The notes: generated from the sequence alone by a model not told the origin. A DNA stretch of 64,000 nucleotides from Granulicella tundricola MP5ACTX9 (GCF_000178975.2 NC_015057.1:372001-436000), one strand, 5' to 3'. Shown: positions 45,040-55,888, counted from the first letter of the stretch. Numbers and translations are program-made.

Positions 45040-46347
45040 TCATTCAAGCTTCGCCAGCCCGTCGCTGCGTCTCTCGCGTCCGGAAAGCGTCAGAAGGGCG
45101 GCAAGACAAAACACCACTGCGGCTGTGATGGACATGGAGACAGCATAGGATCGTCCTTTGGCCAGCGCCGCCTCCAGGTAGACCACGACGCTCGAGAGCA
45201 GGACACCCACCTGATTGCCCAGGCCGGGCAGTGTGCCTCGCACCGAATCCGGGCTCATCTCCGCAACGTGGGCCGGTACCACTCCCCACGCACCCTGCAC
45301 GCAGAACTGCATGAGCACCGCACCAAGGATCAATAGAGGAAGCGTGTGAGCGAACGCCCAGAGCGGAATGGAGCAAACCGCACCGATCAGCGCACCGACC
45401 ATCGCGGTACGGCGTCCCACACGATCCGAGATCCAGCCAATCGAGAGGCCCCCAAGAACCGCGCCTCCCATCGAGATAGCGGTCAACGCAGCCTTCTGCC
45501 TGCCCGCGATCCCCCAATCCCGCTCCAAGAAAGTGGGGTACAGATCCTGCGTGCCGTGCGAACTCATATGCATCGCCATCATGAAGAACGTCAGGTAAAG
45601 AAACAGCTTCCAGTGCGACATCAGGTCGCGACCCAGGCCGGCAAAGCTTGACTGGCGATTTCGCAGCCATACGTCGGACTCACGAACCTTCCAGACCACC
45701 ATGGCGGCAGCAGCCAACGCCGGAATACTGCCCAGATAAAACAACGGTCGCCAGCCATGAACCGGCTGAATGACATAGTAGGCTGCCGCTGCCAGCAGAA
45801 AGCCAATCGAATACCCCTGCTGTAGGAGCCCGCTCAAGACACCGCGAAGACGTGCCGGCACCTTCTCCATCGCCAGAGACACTCCCACGCCCCACTGCCC
45901 GCCCATCACGATACCGAAGACTGCGCGGACGATCAGGAAGCTTAGGAAGCTGTGGGCAAAGGCCGTGGACAGTTCCACGACCGCAAATAGGCATAGATTG
46001 GCGACCAGCGGCAACCGGCGTCCAAACCGGTCGGAGATGCCGCCGAACAGGAACGCCCCCACCGGACGCAGAGCAAGGGTGGCGGTCAACGCCAAAGTCA
46101 TGTGCTTAACGTCCTGATTGAACTCATGACCGATCGCGGTCAGCGAGAGAACCACGAGAAAGAAGTCGAATGCGTCCAGCGTCCAGCCGGAGATTCCAGC
46201 CAGAAAGGCAAAGATCCAGGGCTCATCCGCTGGGCGGAGCTTCACCGCAGGGAGATGGGATACCGGGCGATTGGACGAGATCACTGGGGTTGACACGGTC
46301 AGGCTCCTTCTCGAAGTCGCAGCATTGAATAACTCACGTCCATTCAA
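45040..46347 (-). CDS. MFS transporter, sialate:H+ symporter (SHS)-like family
   Basis: 435-aa inner-membrane protein with 12 predicted membrane segments. The DAFDFFLVVLSLT segment in TM1 and GGISDRFGRRLPL after TM2 match the SHS/metabolite symporter group, whose members carry sialate, lactate, pyruvate and other acids. A second RIGRR-type motif occurs after TM8 (SDRVGRRTAM). The N-terminal extension before TM1 is ~45 residues, and no strong ribosome-binding site precedes the ATG at 46347, so the true start could be internal. Substrate unknown. First gene of an operon with the S9-like hydrolase and TonB receptor. Confidence 0.88.
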   Translation of the reverse strand: MNGRELFNAATSRRSLTVSTPVISSNRPVSHLPAVKLRPADEPWIFAFLAGISGWTLDAFDFFLVVLSLTAIGHEFNQDVKHMTLALTATLALRPVGAFLFGGISDRFGRRLPLVANLCLFAVVELSTAFAHSFLSFLIVRAVFGIVMGGQWGVGVSLAMEKVPARLRGVLSGLLQQGYSIGFLLAAAAYYVIQPVHGWRPLFYLGSIPALAAAAMVVWKVRESDVWLRNRQSSFAGLGRDLMSHWKLFLYLTFFMMAMHMSSHGTQDLYPTFLERDWGIAGRQKAALTAISMGGAVLGGLSIGWISDRVGRRTAMVGALIGAVCSIPLWAFAHTLPLLILGAVLMQFCVQGAWGVVPAHVAEMSPDSVRGTLPGLGNQVGVLLSSVVVYLEAALAKGRSYAVSMSITAAVVFCLAALLTLSGRERRSDGLAKLE

Positions 46348-46625
46348 ACTGCATCTTCAGAACGGGCCGAATCCTAGCCAGAGCTGCGCACCGCTGTCCT
46401 GAAAAAGTTCCGAAGAATATCCGAAACACTCTAAACGCTGATTCAAATAGCCTTACCAAGTTTTGGATCCGTCAGACTTTTGAAACGGAGATAGAACAGG
46501 CACATATTCTTTGTTCCAGTTCGGCGACCATGAGCTTCGGTCAGGCGTGATAAACCACCAAAGGTGACAGAGTCGTGAGGGAAGGGTAGAACAAGAGTGC
46601 CAAGGAGCGCATCGAACAACGCCAG

Positions 46626-48668
46626 CTACTGATTCATCCGGGTCATCAACGCCTGAAACGGAGGATCAGACCGAAGCGTGTCCAGGGAAGGATCGACCCG
46701 CGCATACACCATTGAAGTGGAATGGTCTTCAATGGCTTGGGAGAGCGCAGCCACAGCCTCCGCCCTGCGCCCGAGACCGAGGAGAATCAGCGCACGGCTG
46801 GTGGGTGGTACATAGTGCGAACTGCCCTGGACGCTCACCTTGGCCAACGCATGCTCCGCCGCCGTCCGGTTCCCGGCACGCGCCTGGGCGTCCCCAAGCA
46901 GTCCCTCCACCCAGGGGTCCTCATCGCCGGACAGGACCAGCGCCTGTTTCAGGTCTGCCTCGGCCGCGGAATTATCTCCGGTCGCCATCTCCACCATGCC
47001 GAGCCGGGTGCGGGCGCGGACAAAATTCGGGTCTAGTTCAAGAACACGGTGCAGATCATGCAGCGCATCCGCGTAGTCGTGGGCCAGGTATTCGATCCAT
47101 CCGACGTTGGTGCCGATAATGAGGGACAGCGGATCAAGCTTCTGAGCCACACGAATCTCATAGAGTGCCTGAGGAAATCGGCCCATCGCCGCCAGGTCGA
47201 GTGCATACCAGTGATGGGCCGTCGCATAATTGGGGTTCAGCCGAATGGCCCGTCCAAACTCCACCTCAGCTGCGGGAAGATTCCAGTCGGTGAAGAAATA
47301 GATCATGCCGAGCGAGGCGTGTGGCTCAGCCAGAGTGGGATCAAGCTGGATCGCCGAAAGCGCGGCGGAACGGGCGTCGGCATTCGCCGCGCGGCCGGGC
47401 TCAACCGAAAACGACGCAAGAAGGGCGTAAGAGTCGGCAAGCCCCGCATAGGCAGCCGCGTAGTTGGGGTCCGCATCGATAGCCTGGCGGAAGTACTCGG
47501 TACTTTTTCGCAGGCCCTCCACGGTACGGCGATTCCAGAAAAAGCGACCGCGCAGATAGAGCTGGTAGGCCGGCTCGTCCACTCTTGAACGTTCGGCGTT
47601 TGCTGCGGGAGCAGGTCTGGCCGGCCCTCCACCCGCTTTGCCCGCCGGTCCCAGTTCGTGGCTCGCGGCGTCGCCCGCCTCTTGTTCCAGACCTTTCAGA
47701 TCGCTGGAGGCTGCCCGAAAGCTGTCCTGCCATAGGGTCAGGCCATCACTGACGCGAATCAGATGCAGTCGAAGCTGTGTAGAGCCACCGGATTCATTGA
47801 CCTGTCCCGTTAAGACAGCGTCCACCTCTTGCTCGCGCCCAGCAACAACTGGGCTAACCGGGGCGGTCGTTGAGTAACGCAAGACAGAACTGGTCGGACG
47901 AACGACCAAGTTCGCCTCCAGCCGCGAGGTGATGCTGTCGGTCATCCCCAGTAGAATGAACCCGTTGGGTGCGGAGCCGGTCGAACTGGAGTCCGATGAA
48001 AAAGGTAAAACGGCCAGCGTCCGTAAAGGTTGGTTCGGTTTCAGCAACAACCACCCGCCCAACACGAGTGCAGCAAGCAGACCTACCCAGACCGTGGCAA
48101 TGGCTCCGTGGCGCAGCCGGCGCAGGAATGGCGTAACTCCTGGCAGCGGTTGCGGGCCGGTGTATATAGGGGGGCCCGCAGCCACGTCCTCTTCCGCTGG
48201 TTCCACGAACAACCGATCGGAGACAGGTGTCTCGGCCGGATTTTCCTTGATGAAAGTACGCGGCATCGACGCCACCGTTTGCGGAAGCTCGGTAACCGTC
48301 GCGATGAAGCGATACCCTCGTCGGGCGACTGTCTGGATGTAACGCCGGTCATGCGGGTCTTCATTCAATGCACGGCGCAAAGTGGAGATCGTGACCGTAA
48401 GATTCGACTCTTCAACGAAGGAACCAGCCCAGACAGAGGCCATCAACTCTTCTTTGCTCAGCAAAGATCCGGGCCGTCGCACGAGCATCAGCAAAGCGTC
48501 GAAGGCGCGTCCGGGAAGCGGAACCTCTTTGCCCGCACAGGTTAGAAGGCGATTCTCCGGCTCCAGCCGAAAATCCGCAAAAACATAGACAAAAACACCC
48601 GACGGCCCCTGAGGCAGGCTTGCGGAGACCGTACCGTCTGAAGCTGATGGACGAAGCATGGACTGCAT
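46626..48668 (-). CDS. CadC-like transmembrane regulator: winged helix plus TPR repeats
   Basis: 680-aa protein. Residues ~28-120 form an OmpR/ToxR-type winged helix (FDALLMLVRRPGSLLSKEEL, then VARRGYRFIATV). A single membrane segment follows (~185-210, TVWVGLLAALVLGGWLLL), then a TolB-like/adenylyl-cyclase-associated region (TLAVLPFSS) and TPR repeats (~350-640, AYAGLADSYALL, PHASLGMIYFF). This architecture is abundant in Acidobacteriota and links an envelope signal to DNA binding. The ATG at 48668 is used; a GTG at 48680 is possible. It lies 278 bp upstream of the MFS operon on the same strand, so it might control it (inference). Confidence 0.88.
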   Translation of the reverse strand: MQSMLRPSASDGTVSASLPQGPSGVFVYVFADFRLEPENRLLTCAGKEVPLPGRAFDALLMLVRRPGSLLSKEELMASVWAGSFVEESNLTVTISTLRRALNEDPHDRRYIQTVARRGYRFIATVTELPQTVASMPRTFIKENPAETPVSDRLFVEPAEEDVAAGPPIYTGPQPLPGVTPFLRRLRHGAIATVWVGLLAALVLGGWLLLKPNQPLRTLAVLPFSSDSSSTGSAPNGFILLGMTDSITSRLEANLVVRPTSSVLRYSTTAPVSPVVAGREQEVDAVLTGQVNESGGSTQLRLHLIRVSDGLTLWQDSFRAASSDLKGLEQEAGDAASHELGPAGKAGGGPARPAPAANAERSRVDEPAYQLYLRGRFFWNRRTVEGLRKSTEYFRQAIDADPNYAAAYAGLADSYALLASFSVEPGRAANADARSAALSAIQLDPTLAEPHASLGMIYFFTDWNLPAAEVEFGRAIRLNPNYATAHHWYALDLAAMGRFPQALYEIRVAQKLDPLSLIIGTNVGWIEYLAHDYADALHDLHRVLELDPNFVRARTRLGMVEMATGDNSAAEADLKQALVLSGDEDPWVEGLLGDAQARAGNRTAAEHALAKVSVQGSSHYVPPTSRALILLGLGRRAEAVAALSQAIEDHSTSMVYARVDPSLDTLRSDPPFQALMTRMNQ

Positions 48669-48756
48669 GACGAAGGACACAAATATAGCACCCGGTCACC
48701 AAGCTTGCCCATTCACAGCACGAACAGGCCTTCCTCCGTGACTGTATGTGCATTGT

Positions 48757-48923
48757 TTGGGGCTGTCCTAAGGGGGTATTACTTATATTCTTTGCCTTGT
48801 TGGTTTGATTTGTGAAGTAGAGTGGTGGCGACTCGATATGAACTGAGCGAAGTGTCGTGGGAGCGGATCAAGAACAAGCTTCCTGAGCGGGTGGAACCTG
48901 GCGGCAGGACAGCGGCCGCATAA
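48757..48923 (+). mobile_element. IS5 family remnant: terminal-repeat-like end and transposase N-terminus
   Basis: GGGGCTGTCCTAAGG at about 48759 resembles an IS5-group terminal repeat. A GTG-started frame (48822-48923) encodes ATRYELSEVSWERIKNKLPE and GGRTAA, the beginning of IS5-type transposases, then stops. Remaining parts were not found. Confidence 0.7.
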
Positions 48924-49028
48924 CCTTCGGCCGCTATCGTTCCGACTTCGGTTCGACGTCCGGCCACGCGCCTTGCTGATCTGCCAGCTACCGCCCCCGG
49001 CTTCGTACCGCGTGAGCAGTCGGTAAGT

Positions 49029-49154
49029 ATGCTGCTCTACTTACAAGCTGACCTCGACAAAGTAGTGCGACAACTGAATCAACGTCCGAGAAAGACGTTG
49101 GGCTTTGATACCCCAGCGGGTAAACTACAAGCCAGTGTTGCAGCAACCGGTTGA
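49029..49154 (+). mobile_element. IS30 family transposase C-terminal remnant
   Basis: The frame encodes QADLDKVVRQLNQRPRKTLG, FDTPAGKLQASVAATG and a stop, the conserved C-terminus of IS30-type transposases. It lies directly after the IS5 remnant, so one element probably inserted next to or into another. Confidence 0.8.
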
Positions 49155-49963
49155 GACCGCCCGACTTTTCGGGCATCTCACATCAACGACCGGCGTTGTC
49201 GGTGGCGGGGCTCAGGAACATCAAAAGCATTGTTTGATACTCCTCAAGCCAGCTCAGTTAGCCGTATGCAACTGCTTGTTGAAGCCCGATGTTGCTTGGC
49301 CTGCTCGACCCGCGAAGGGCCGCCCAGCTGCTCGCGCAGCGCATGGGAGATCAGCATTCGGTTTTACGGCTCCTGTGTGGTCGGCTGGTCCTTGGGAGTA
49401 TGAAGCTGCGTGCCAAAGATCTGCGGCTGCCTGATCGCATCAGAGTGGCGGTCCAGCGTGGTGGAGGCGAACCACACGGAACCCGCATCGCCAGCGTATG
49501 CGCTAAAGATAATCGTCGGACCTCGCGCCGTAATGAAACAGAAACGCAGCTTCGCTGACGTCCTCACCGGAGTGCGTCGCGTCGTCAGCCAGCAGCTTCA
49601 CCACCTGCCGCCCTCGCAGCCTCATCCGTCTCCGGATTTGCCGCTCCTTCGGCAAAGGAGACCTTGCTGTTCTGCCGCACGACCATGTGCGGACCGCGTC
49701 AGTGCAGGTAGAGGCGGGTTGACGCCGGCCACATTGAGGCGCATCTCGGTATGGGCATCAGTTTATGAGTTGGAGATAAGTCGTGTTCCACTCGCTGCGG
49801 GATCGCAAGCCCAGCCATCAGCTGGCACGTATATTGATCACATCAGCGCGCAAGCTCAACATAACGTCAAGTGCAAACGACCCTGTCCGCGTACAAGCTG
49901 TTGACAGCTGGGCAGCATCCCATTCAAACCATTCTGCGCACCGGGCCTCCTCTGAGCTCGATG
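49155..49963. other. Decayed spacer, about 800 bp
   Basis: Open frames exist on both strands, but none gave a recognised family, and the codon bias is uneven. Probably remnant DNA between IS scars and the large surface protein gene. No RNA gene or repeat array seen. Confidence 0.4.
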
Positions 49964-52900
49964 TTATTGGACGGTGAACGTGTAGCTCGTTGAATGTACC
50001 ACCGAACCTGCCGTCGCGGTGATAGTAATGGTCGTCGTCACGGGCACAGCAGTGGGGCTCCCACCACCGCAGCCAAGCATCAGCGTGGCCAAGAGGCAAA
50101 GCGACGCAAGGCTCGCCCACCGTCGCCGTTTACTCGTAAAGAATCCAAGGCACAGCAGGCTGCCACCGAACACAGCCATGTTTATCCTATGAGGCGAATC
50201 CGAAAGTTCATGAAGGAGGGCCTGGCGCTGCGCTGTTTGGATTGTCAGCGTAGTCTGTGCGGTCCCACCAGCTGGAGTGACGGTTGCTGGGCTGAAGCTA
50301 CAGCCAGCGCCTGAGGGCAGCCCGGAACAGCTAAAGCCGACACTCTGATTGAATCCGTTGACTGGCGTAATGCTGACCGCGGTCGTCACAGACTTACCCG
50401 CCGTCACTGAGCCGCTCGTCGGCGAAAGACCAATGGAGAAATCGGCTGGGAGCGCCTGAATTGTGACAGTTAGCGCGGGTGATGTGGACCCCGCAAAGGC
50501 GCTGGTGCCTCCGTAGCTTGCTGTAATCACATGCGCTCCCGCAGCGAGTGAGCTTGACGAGTAGTACGCCTGACCCGAAGCCATCAGACTGGCCTGCCCA
50601 AGTACCGTTGTGCCGTCCATGAATGTAACAGAGCCGGTCGGCACGCCTGAACCAGCAGAAGGCGTCACGGTCGCGGTGAAGGTGACGTTCGTTCCGACAC
50701 TCGTTGAAGTGGACGATGCTGACAGCGCAGCGGTCGTGGCGATTAGGCCTGGCACAATCTGGGTTGCGGTCTCGGCAGCATTCTTCGTTGCTTCTATGTT
50801 GCCCACGCCGTCGGTAGCGACGCTATAGAAGCCGTACGTATGGTTGACCGTGCCGGTGTAGTTTGCAGTCACGCCCCGGACGGCGCTCTGCCACAGCGTA
50901 AAGGTGCCTCCGTTGTCTGAGACGTAAACGTTGTAGGTGACGATTCCCGATCCCTGATCGGTGCCCGACCAGGTGACAGGGAATGTGATCGTTGTTTCGG
51001 TCGCAGGCAGCGCCGTGACCCTGCTAACGGGGGCGTCGATGTCGATAGTGTTGACCCAAGTCGGTGTTGTGATGGGCGTGTTCGTATCGAAGATGATGCT
51101 GGCTGCGTTCGAGATCTGCGTACCGGTAGGCATGCCGGGCTTGAGTGCGACGTTGAAGACCACGCTCGCCTGCCCCTTCATGCCATCAGTGTCCGCAGGC
51201 AGGAATCCAATTGTCGGATCGGTAGGCGGCAGCCCGGTGGAGGGATCGATGGACTGCAAGGTCCACTTCAGGAGGCCCGTGTTCTGGTTGAGACTACCCT
51301 CGATGCGCACGCTCAGGCTGGAGTTGATGCTATACACCGCAGTGAAAGCGTTCGCCGTGCCCTTCGGCTTGATCACGTTCGCGCCGAAGCTGATGGCGCC
51401 AAGGCTCAACGTAGTGAGATCTACCTTGGCGGGATCGAGTTGATCTGTAACTACAACCATCGCAGCCGGCAAGGTCGCGGTTGCCTGATTTTCGAAAAAG
51501 ATGGCGTACGGAAGAGGCGCAGTAGCCCTGATGAAGTGGCCTCCCGATCCATCGCCGTTGTTGCCGACCTTGGCGTTTGGATCGATGGAGCCACCCGTCG
51601 TTCCAGATATCGTATCGGTTGTCGGAGGGTCTGGCGGTCCCGGCGGAGGAGGATCCTGTCCTCCAGCCGGATCGTCGGGATCATCAGCATCCGAGTCCAT
51701 GGAACAGGGTCTGCCGGCCTGCACGTCCAGCTCCGTTCCTGCGGTCAGAACGCTGAAGGACTTCGTCCAGCAGGTGTCGAACTCCGGAATCAGGTTCCCC
51801 GGATTCGTGATGAGATCGAGCCGACTGTAGGAGTTGCCGGTGAATAACTCCGCGCCATCGATCGGCGAAGGAATGCTGTAGGTGCACTTGTAGAGCACCC
51901 CACCCAGCGCGTCGTTGACATTATCGGCCCACACAACGCAGTGGGATGTATCGATGGGGAAGAGATACTGCGTTGAAGTCGCGAAGTCGTGGACCAGTTC
52001 CGTGTCGTCGGTGGATGGTAGCCCGGTCACTACAAGCGTACTCCCCACATAGGCCGAGCTTGGCGATGGGAGCGTACCGGCGCTCACAGCAGGGGTATTG
52101 CCAATCAGCGATTGCGCAAGCTCCGTCTGTAGTGTGGCCGCGAGAGACTTCGCCTGCGCCGCGGTGGCTCCGCTGGTCTGATACTGCGTGAGGTACCGAT
52201 CCAGGCAGTCGACAACGGTTGGCGATCCGCTCAAGGCCGCAGCACAGGATGTCGAAGTGGTCAGAGTGTTGCTTCGAGAGGACAGTTCGGAGTTCGCTGC
52301 AGACAAGGATCCGTACCAGGGTGAACCGAGTTGCGCCGAGATCGTGTAGTTGTCGCTGTCCACCGCGTCCGTGATGGCGATTTGGTAACTGCGCGACTCA
52401 CCTGCCGCAAGGTGCGGCACCATCAGTGGAATACGCATACCTGACGCTGTCGTCGCTGAAGTGGTGGCCTGGACACCAGACCCCAGTTTCGGTGAGACGC
52501 CCACGCCGTAGGTCGCCGAAACATTGGCAGGAAGGTCGATCTCCATCGGCGCCATATAGGCATCCGTGTTGCCCGAATTACCGTAGCTCACAGTCACCAC
52601 CGAAGAGACACCCGTGCGGATCTTTGGGCGTCCGACGATTGTGGCCCAGAGTTGTGGACCGCCGCCACTCGCCACGACGAAGCCGGCAGTCTGCATGAAC
52701 GTTGTTCCGTTGTTCGGATTGAGGACGATGATGTTGTACGTTCCCGGAACGACTCCGGCTAATGGGAAGGTGCAGCTAATGCTGGTTCCCGTCGGAGATA
52801 CGCTGGCCGACGCTGAAGAAATCGTGGCGCCGTTCAACGTAAGTTCACATGTGGCCCCGATCTGAAAGCCGACGCCGTTTACGGTGATCGTCGCATCGCC

Positions 52901-55273
52901 TACGTTCCCTCCGGTGGAGGGAGTGGCCGTTACGATCTGACCTGTGCCCAGTTCCGCGTAAAAAATATCGTTACCGTCCGGACCGGAATCTCCATTGGCA
53001 AAAACTTGCTGCAGTGCATTCGGCGTCACTGGAAAGCTGGCCGAAGACGTCGAGCCCGTGAGGTGTATGTTGCCGTTGGCATCCACTGCCATCGGCACTG
53101 AATTGAATCCGTTATCCGTCGTGCCTCCGAAGTAGGTGGAGTACAGGATGCTCGTTGCGGCGGGGTTAAGCTGCACCAGCGTAAAGTCCGACCCGCCAGT
53201 ATTATTGAGTGGTTGCAAAGCGTTCGCGGTGGTTGGAAAGTCGGTCGAGGCACTAATGCCGGAGAGCCAGATATTGCCGCTTGCATCAACGGTCATCATA
53301 CTGGCGCTATCAAGCCCTGAGCCGCCGATATAGGTGCCATAAAGTAGCTTTGTGCCATCGGCGCTTAGCTCGCCTAGAAACGCATCCTGGCCGTTGGCCA
53401 TGCCGTTCCCGTTCAGCATCTTCGACAATGCATTGCTGGTCAGCGGGAGGTCGCTTTCCGCGGTGTAGCCGTAGAGCCAGATGTCGCCCGCCGTGTCGAG
53501 ATGGATGCTGGTGAGTCCCTGGTTGCAATACGGGAAGCCGTTCTGGTCTTCGGTCTTGCCGCCGAAGTATGTCGAATACAACACCTGCGAGAGATCGGGG
53601 CTGAACTTCGTTACCACGCCGATCGTGTTTGGATTCGGAGAGTTGGCGCACCCATGACTGAGAGTCACGGGCTGCTCATAGGCAGTAGCCGTTACGGGAT
53701 AATCGCTGGACTGTGTTGTGCCGGCATAGTAGACATTCCCCGTCCCATCCACGGCGAGGCTGCTGGGCCAGCCTTCCCCGGGTCCGTTGGTCTGTCCACT
53801 TTGCGACCCGCCGATGAAAGTCAGGTACGGAATCTGCAACTTGCCGTTGGCATCGAACTGAACCTTGCCGACAAAAGAATTGTCGACCCCGTTTGGCTTC
53901 TTCTGATATGCCGTCGCGCTCGCGTTCAGTCCTGCCTGAGAGGCCACGCCCGACATCCACAGGCTGCCATCGGCGTTCGGCAGCAGGCTGGTGACGGCTT
54001 CGTCTCCCGTGCCGCCGAGATAGGTCGAGTACAACAGTTGCGACCCATCGGCGCTGATTCTCGCCAGGAAGCCATCAAGCCCTCCACCTGCGGTAATTTG
54101 GTACGCATTTGAGGTAACCGGAAAATCGGTAGATTGCGTATACCCACCGACATACACGCTGCCATCTGCGTTCGCGACGATCGTGGTTCCCTGGTCGTTT
54201 TGTGCTCCTCCCAGAAAGGTCGAATACATGAGACTTCCTGCGGAATCGAATTTCATTACTACGATGTCGTACAGGTAGACACCTATGTTTTTGCGAACCG
54301 TCTGAAGCGCATTGCCGGTAACCGGGAAGTCCTCGGACGCTGACCAGCCAGCGATGAATGTGTTGCCCTGTGCATCAAGCGTTATGCTGAATGCCTGGTC
54401 GTTATGAAGGCCACCTGCATAGGTGGAATAGAGCAAACTGATGGTCGGATCGATGACGAATGTCCTGCTCTTGTCGTATTGCGCAAAGTGAAATCCGAAG
54501 GTGTTCGGTGCAACGAGCGTGAAACTGCCCTCCACCGCGCTCTTACCATGCTCAAAATTCTGATAGAGCACCGGCTTGTGGACTGTGGTGCCGATACGCA
54601 ACTCCCCTTGCGCGGTCGTGCTCACTGCATCAGCACTGGCAATCTTCATGCGGATCAAATCGGGGTTGGCACCCGCGGCCACGACAAAGTCATATTCCAA
54701 TCTACCGCCGTGACTATAGAAGATCAGGTCGATGCCCGGGTAGATGTTCCGGTAGTGAAGCCGCGCATAGGTCGGTGCGTTGCTGATCCAGCGGCTCGGG
54801 TCCTTGCCTTTGAATAGGTTGACCTTGCCCGTTCGCTCGTCCAGCGGTTCGATGATGGCATTTGAGTTCGCGCCGGAGAGTTGAATTCGCTCTTCGCGAA
54901 TCTGCACCTTCTGTGCTCCACCCTGTACGGTGGAACCGGCACCTGAGCCGGCAGCAGCTTCGACCACCGGTTTACCCGACGCAGCTTTATCCCAGTCCAA
55001 GGTTTGCAGCACAAAACTGTCCTTTAGAAACGCCGCACGGTAGCCTGATGCCTGGGCCGTCCACAGAACGTCTGGCGCCGTCTGTCCTTTGTTCTCGATA
55101 AACGAGACAGTATCCCGTTCTTGCTGGCTTATGAGTGAAAGGATGGCAGGCTTGTACCTTGCCACAGAAGAGGACAAAGCGATCTTAGCCGGTTCCTGTG
55201 CCGAAAGACTTGGTAAAGCGAGCCCCAGAATCAGAGCTAAGATCAAGGCAACGTACGGGCGGAGAGCACTCAT
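49964..55273 (-). CDS. Very large exported SBBP-repeat/Ig-like surface protein
   Basis: 1769-aa protein with a signal peptide (YVALILALILGLALPSLSAQ) and AGGAG before the ATG. An N-terminal domain (~50-285, starting FIENKGQTAPDV) is followed by SBBP beta-propeller repeats (~290-760; units like LLYSTYLGGTGDEAVTSL), an IPT/Ig-like module (~770-850), mixed beta domains with a DUF11/DUF7619-like region (DPNAKVGNNGDGSGGHFIRA), Ig-like repeats (TTAALSASSTSTSVGTNVTF) and a C-terminal region with a hydrophobic segment and KRRRW. Proteins of this design are secreted or cell-surface and may act in adhesion or matrix binding; the function is unproven. It is flanked by IS30 scars on both sides (49029-49154 and 55889-56387). 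Confidence 0.88.
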   Translation of the reverse strand: MSALRPYVALILALILGLALPSLSAQEPAKIALSSSVARYKPAILSLISQQERDTVSFIENKGQTAPDVLWTAQASGYRAAFLKDSFVLQTLDWDKAASGKPVVEAAAGSGAGSTVQGGAQKVQIREERIQLSGANSNAIIEPLDERTGKVNLFKGKDPSRWISNAPTYARLHYRNIYPGIDLIFYSHGGRLEYDFVVAAGANPDLIRMKIASADAVSTTAQGELRIGTTVHKPVLYQNFEHGKSAVEGSFTLVAPNTFGFHFAQYDKSRTFVIDPTISLLYSTYAGGLHNDQAFSITLDAQGNTFIAGWSASEDFPVTGNALQTVRKNIGVYLYDIVVMKFDSAGSLMYSTFLGGAQNDQGTTIVANADGSVYVGGYTQSTDFPVTSNAYQITAGGGLDGFLARISADGSQLLYSTYLGGTGDEAVTSLLPNADGSLWMSGVASQAGLNASATAYQKKPNGVDNSFVGKVQFDANGKLQIPYLTFIGGSQSGQTNGPGEGWPSSLAVDGTGNVYYAGTTQSSDYPVTATAYEQPVTLSHGCANSPNPNTIGVVTKFSPDLSQVLYSTYFGGKTEDQNGFPYCNQGLTSIHLDTAGDIWLYGYTAESDLPLTSNALSKMLNGNGMANGQDAFLGELSADGTKLLYGTYIGGSGLDSASMMTVDASGNIWLSGISASTDFPTTANALQPLNNTGGSDFTLVQLNPAATSILYSTYFGGTTDNGFNSVPMAVDANGNIHLTGSTSSASFPVTPNALQQVFANGDSGPDGNDIFYAELGTGQIVTATPSTGGNVGDATITVNGVGFQIGATCELTLNGATISSASASVSPTGTSISCTFPLAGVVPGTYNIIVLNPNNGTTFMQTAGFVVASGGGPQLWATIVGRPKIRTGVSSVVTVSYGNSGNTDAYMAPMEIDLPANVSATYGVGVSPKLGSGVQATTSATTASGMRIPLMVPHLAAGESRSYQIAITDAVDSDNYTISAQLGSPWYGSLSAANSELSSRSNTLTTSTSCAAALSGSPTVVDCLDRYLTQYQTSGATAAQAKSLAATLQTELAQSLIGNTPAVSAGTLPSPSSAYVGSTLVVTGLPSTDDTELVHDFATSTQYLFPIDTSHCVVWADNVNDALGGVLYKCTYSIPSPIDGAELFTGNSYSRLDLITNPGNLIPEFDTCWTKSFSVLTAGTELDVQAGRPCSMDSDADDPDDPAGGQDPPPPGPPDPPTTDTISGTTGGSIDPNAKVGNNGDGSGGHFIRATAPLPYAIFFENQATATLPAAMVVVTDQLDPAKVDLTTLSLGAISFGANVIKPKGTANAFTAVYSINSSLSVRIEGSLNQNTGLLKWTLQSIDPSTGLPPTDPTIGFLPADTDGMKGQASVVFNVALKPGMPTGTQISNAASIIFDTNTPITTPTWVNTIDIDAPVSRVTALPATETTITFPVTWSGTDQGSGIVTYNVYVSDNGGTFTLWQSAVRGVTANYTGTVNHTYGFYSVATDGVGNIEATKNAAETATQIVPGLIATTAALSASSTSTSVGTNVTFTATVTPSAGSGVPTGSVTFMDGTTVLGQASLMASGQAYYSSSSLAAGAHVITASYGGTSAFAGSTSPALTVTIQALPADFSIGLSPTSGSVTAGKSVTTAVSITPVNGFNQSVGFSCSGLPSGAGCSFSPATVTPAGGTAQTTLTIQTAQRQALLHELSDSPHRINMAVFGGSLLCLGFFTSKRRRWASLASLCLLATLMLGCGGGSPTAVPVTTTITITATAGSVVHSTSYTFTVQ

Positions 55274-55888
55274 AAACAGAAACTCCTGATGAACCAGACC
55301 GGTGGCCTGGTTTTTTGCTTACACCCCTAGTGAGTTGGAACTGCAAAATATCACACATTTTTTACAGGTCACACAAATTGACATGCCTGGTGCGGGTCAG
55401 ATTTCTCCGCAATCTCAAATGAGACGCGGTGTGGCCTCACACTCGCTGGTCATATCGTTGGTGCTCGTTGTTGGGCACTTGGGAGCAAACTACCTTGCCA
55501 GCCCAGCGCGGTAACCTCGTTCAGATCGAACTGGAAGGAGACCGCTTCGGGTCCCAACCTTGAACTGCCTTCTGATCGTGCGACTCCAGGCGGATCGCTG
55601 CCACGGAGGAGTCTACCCGAACAGGTGCCAACTCTTACGTTAGTCCCGAACGGCACAGAAGTACCGTCGCAGTCAGGACGAGTAAAGAACGGAGAAAGTG
55701 CATGAGAATCATCACCAGCATCTAGATGTAGAAGCGATGTTGGGGGCATAGTTCGTGGCGCGGCCAATCAACATCGCATGTGCACGATTCCATGAACAGT
55801 GACCTTGAAATTAGCACTTGACCAACCTGAGCCATACCCGCCGTTACGGATGACTGACATTTCCGAAAACTCTGTCAGTCTTAACGTG
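55274..55888. other. Intergenic region upstream of the SBBP gene
   Basis: No gene recognised. Short frames only; one (from ~55383) has a hydrophobic stretch (HSLVISLVLVVGHLGANYL) but no match to a family. The promoter of the SBBP gene must be here. Confidence 0.4.

Noticed and set aside
45044..45670. Minus-strand 208-codon frame overlapping the MFS gene in another frame
   Set aside because: Low-complexity shifted frame; the MFS frame has 12 membrane segments and family motifs.
48159..48180. GTGTATATAGG in the CadC-like gene as a possible operator
   Set aside because: Within coding sequence, lacks the GTATAC core and the 12-bp partner.
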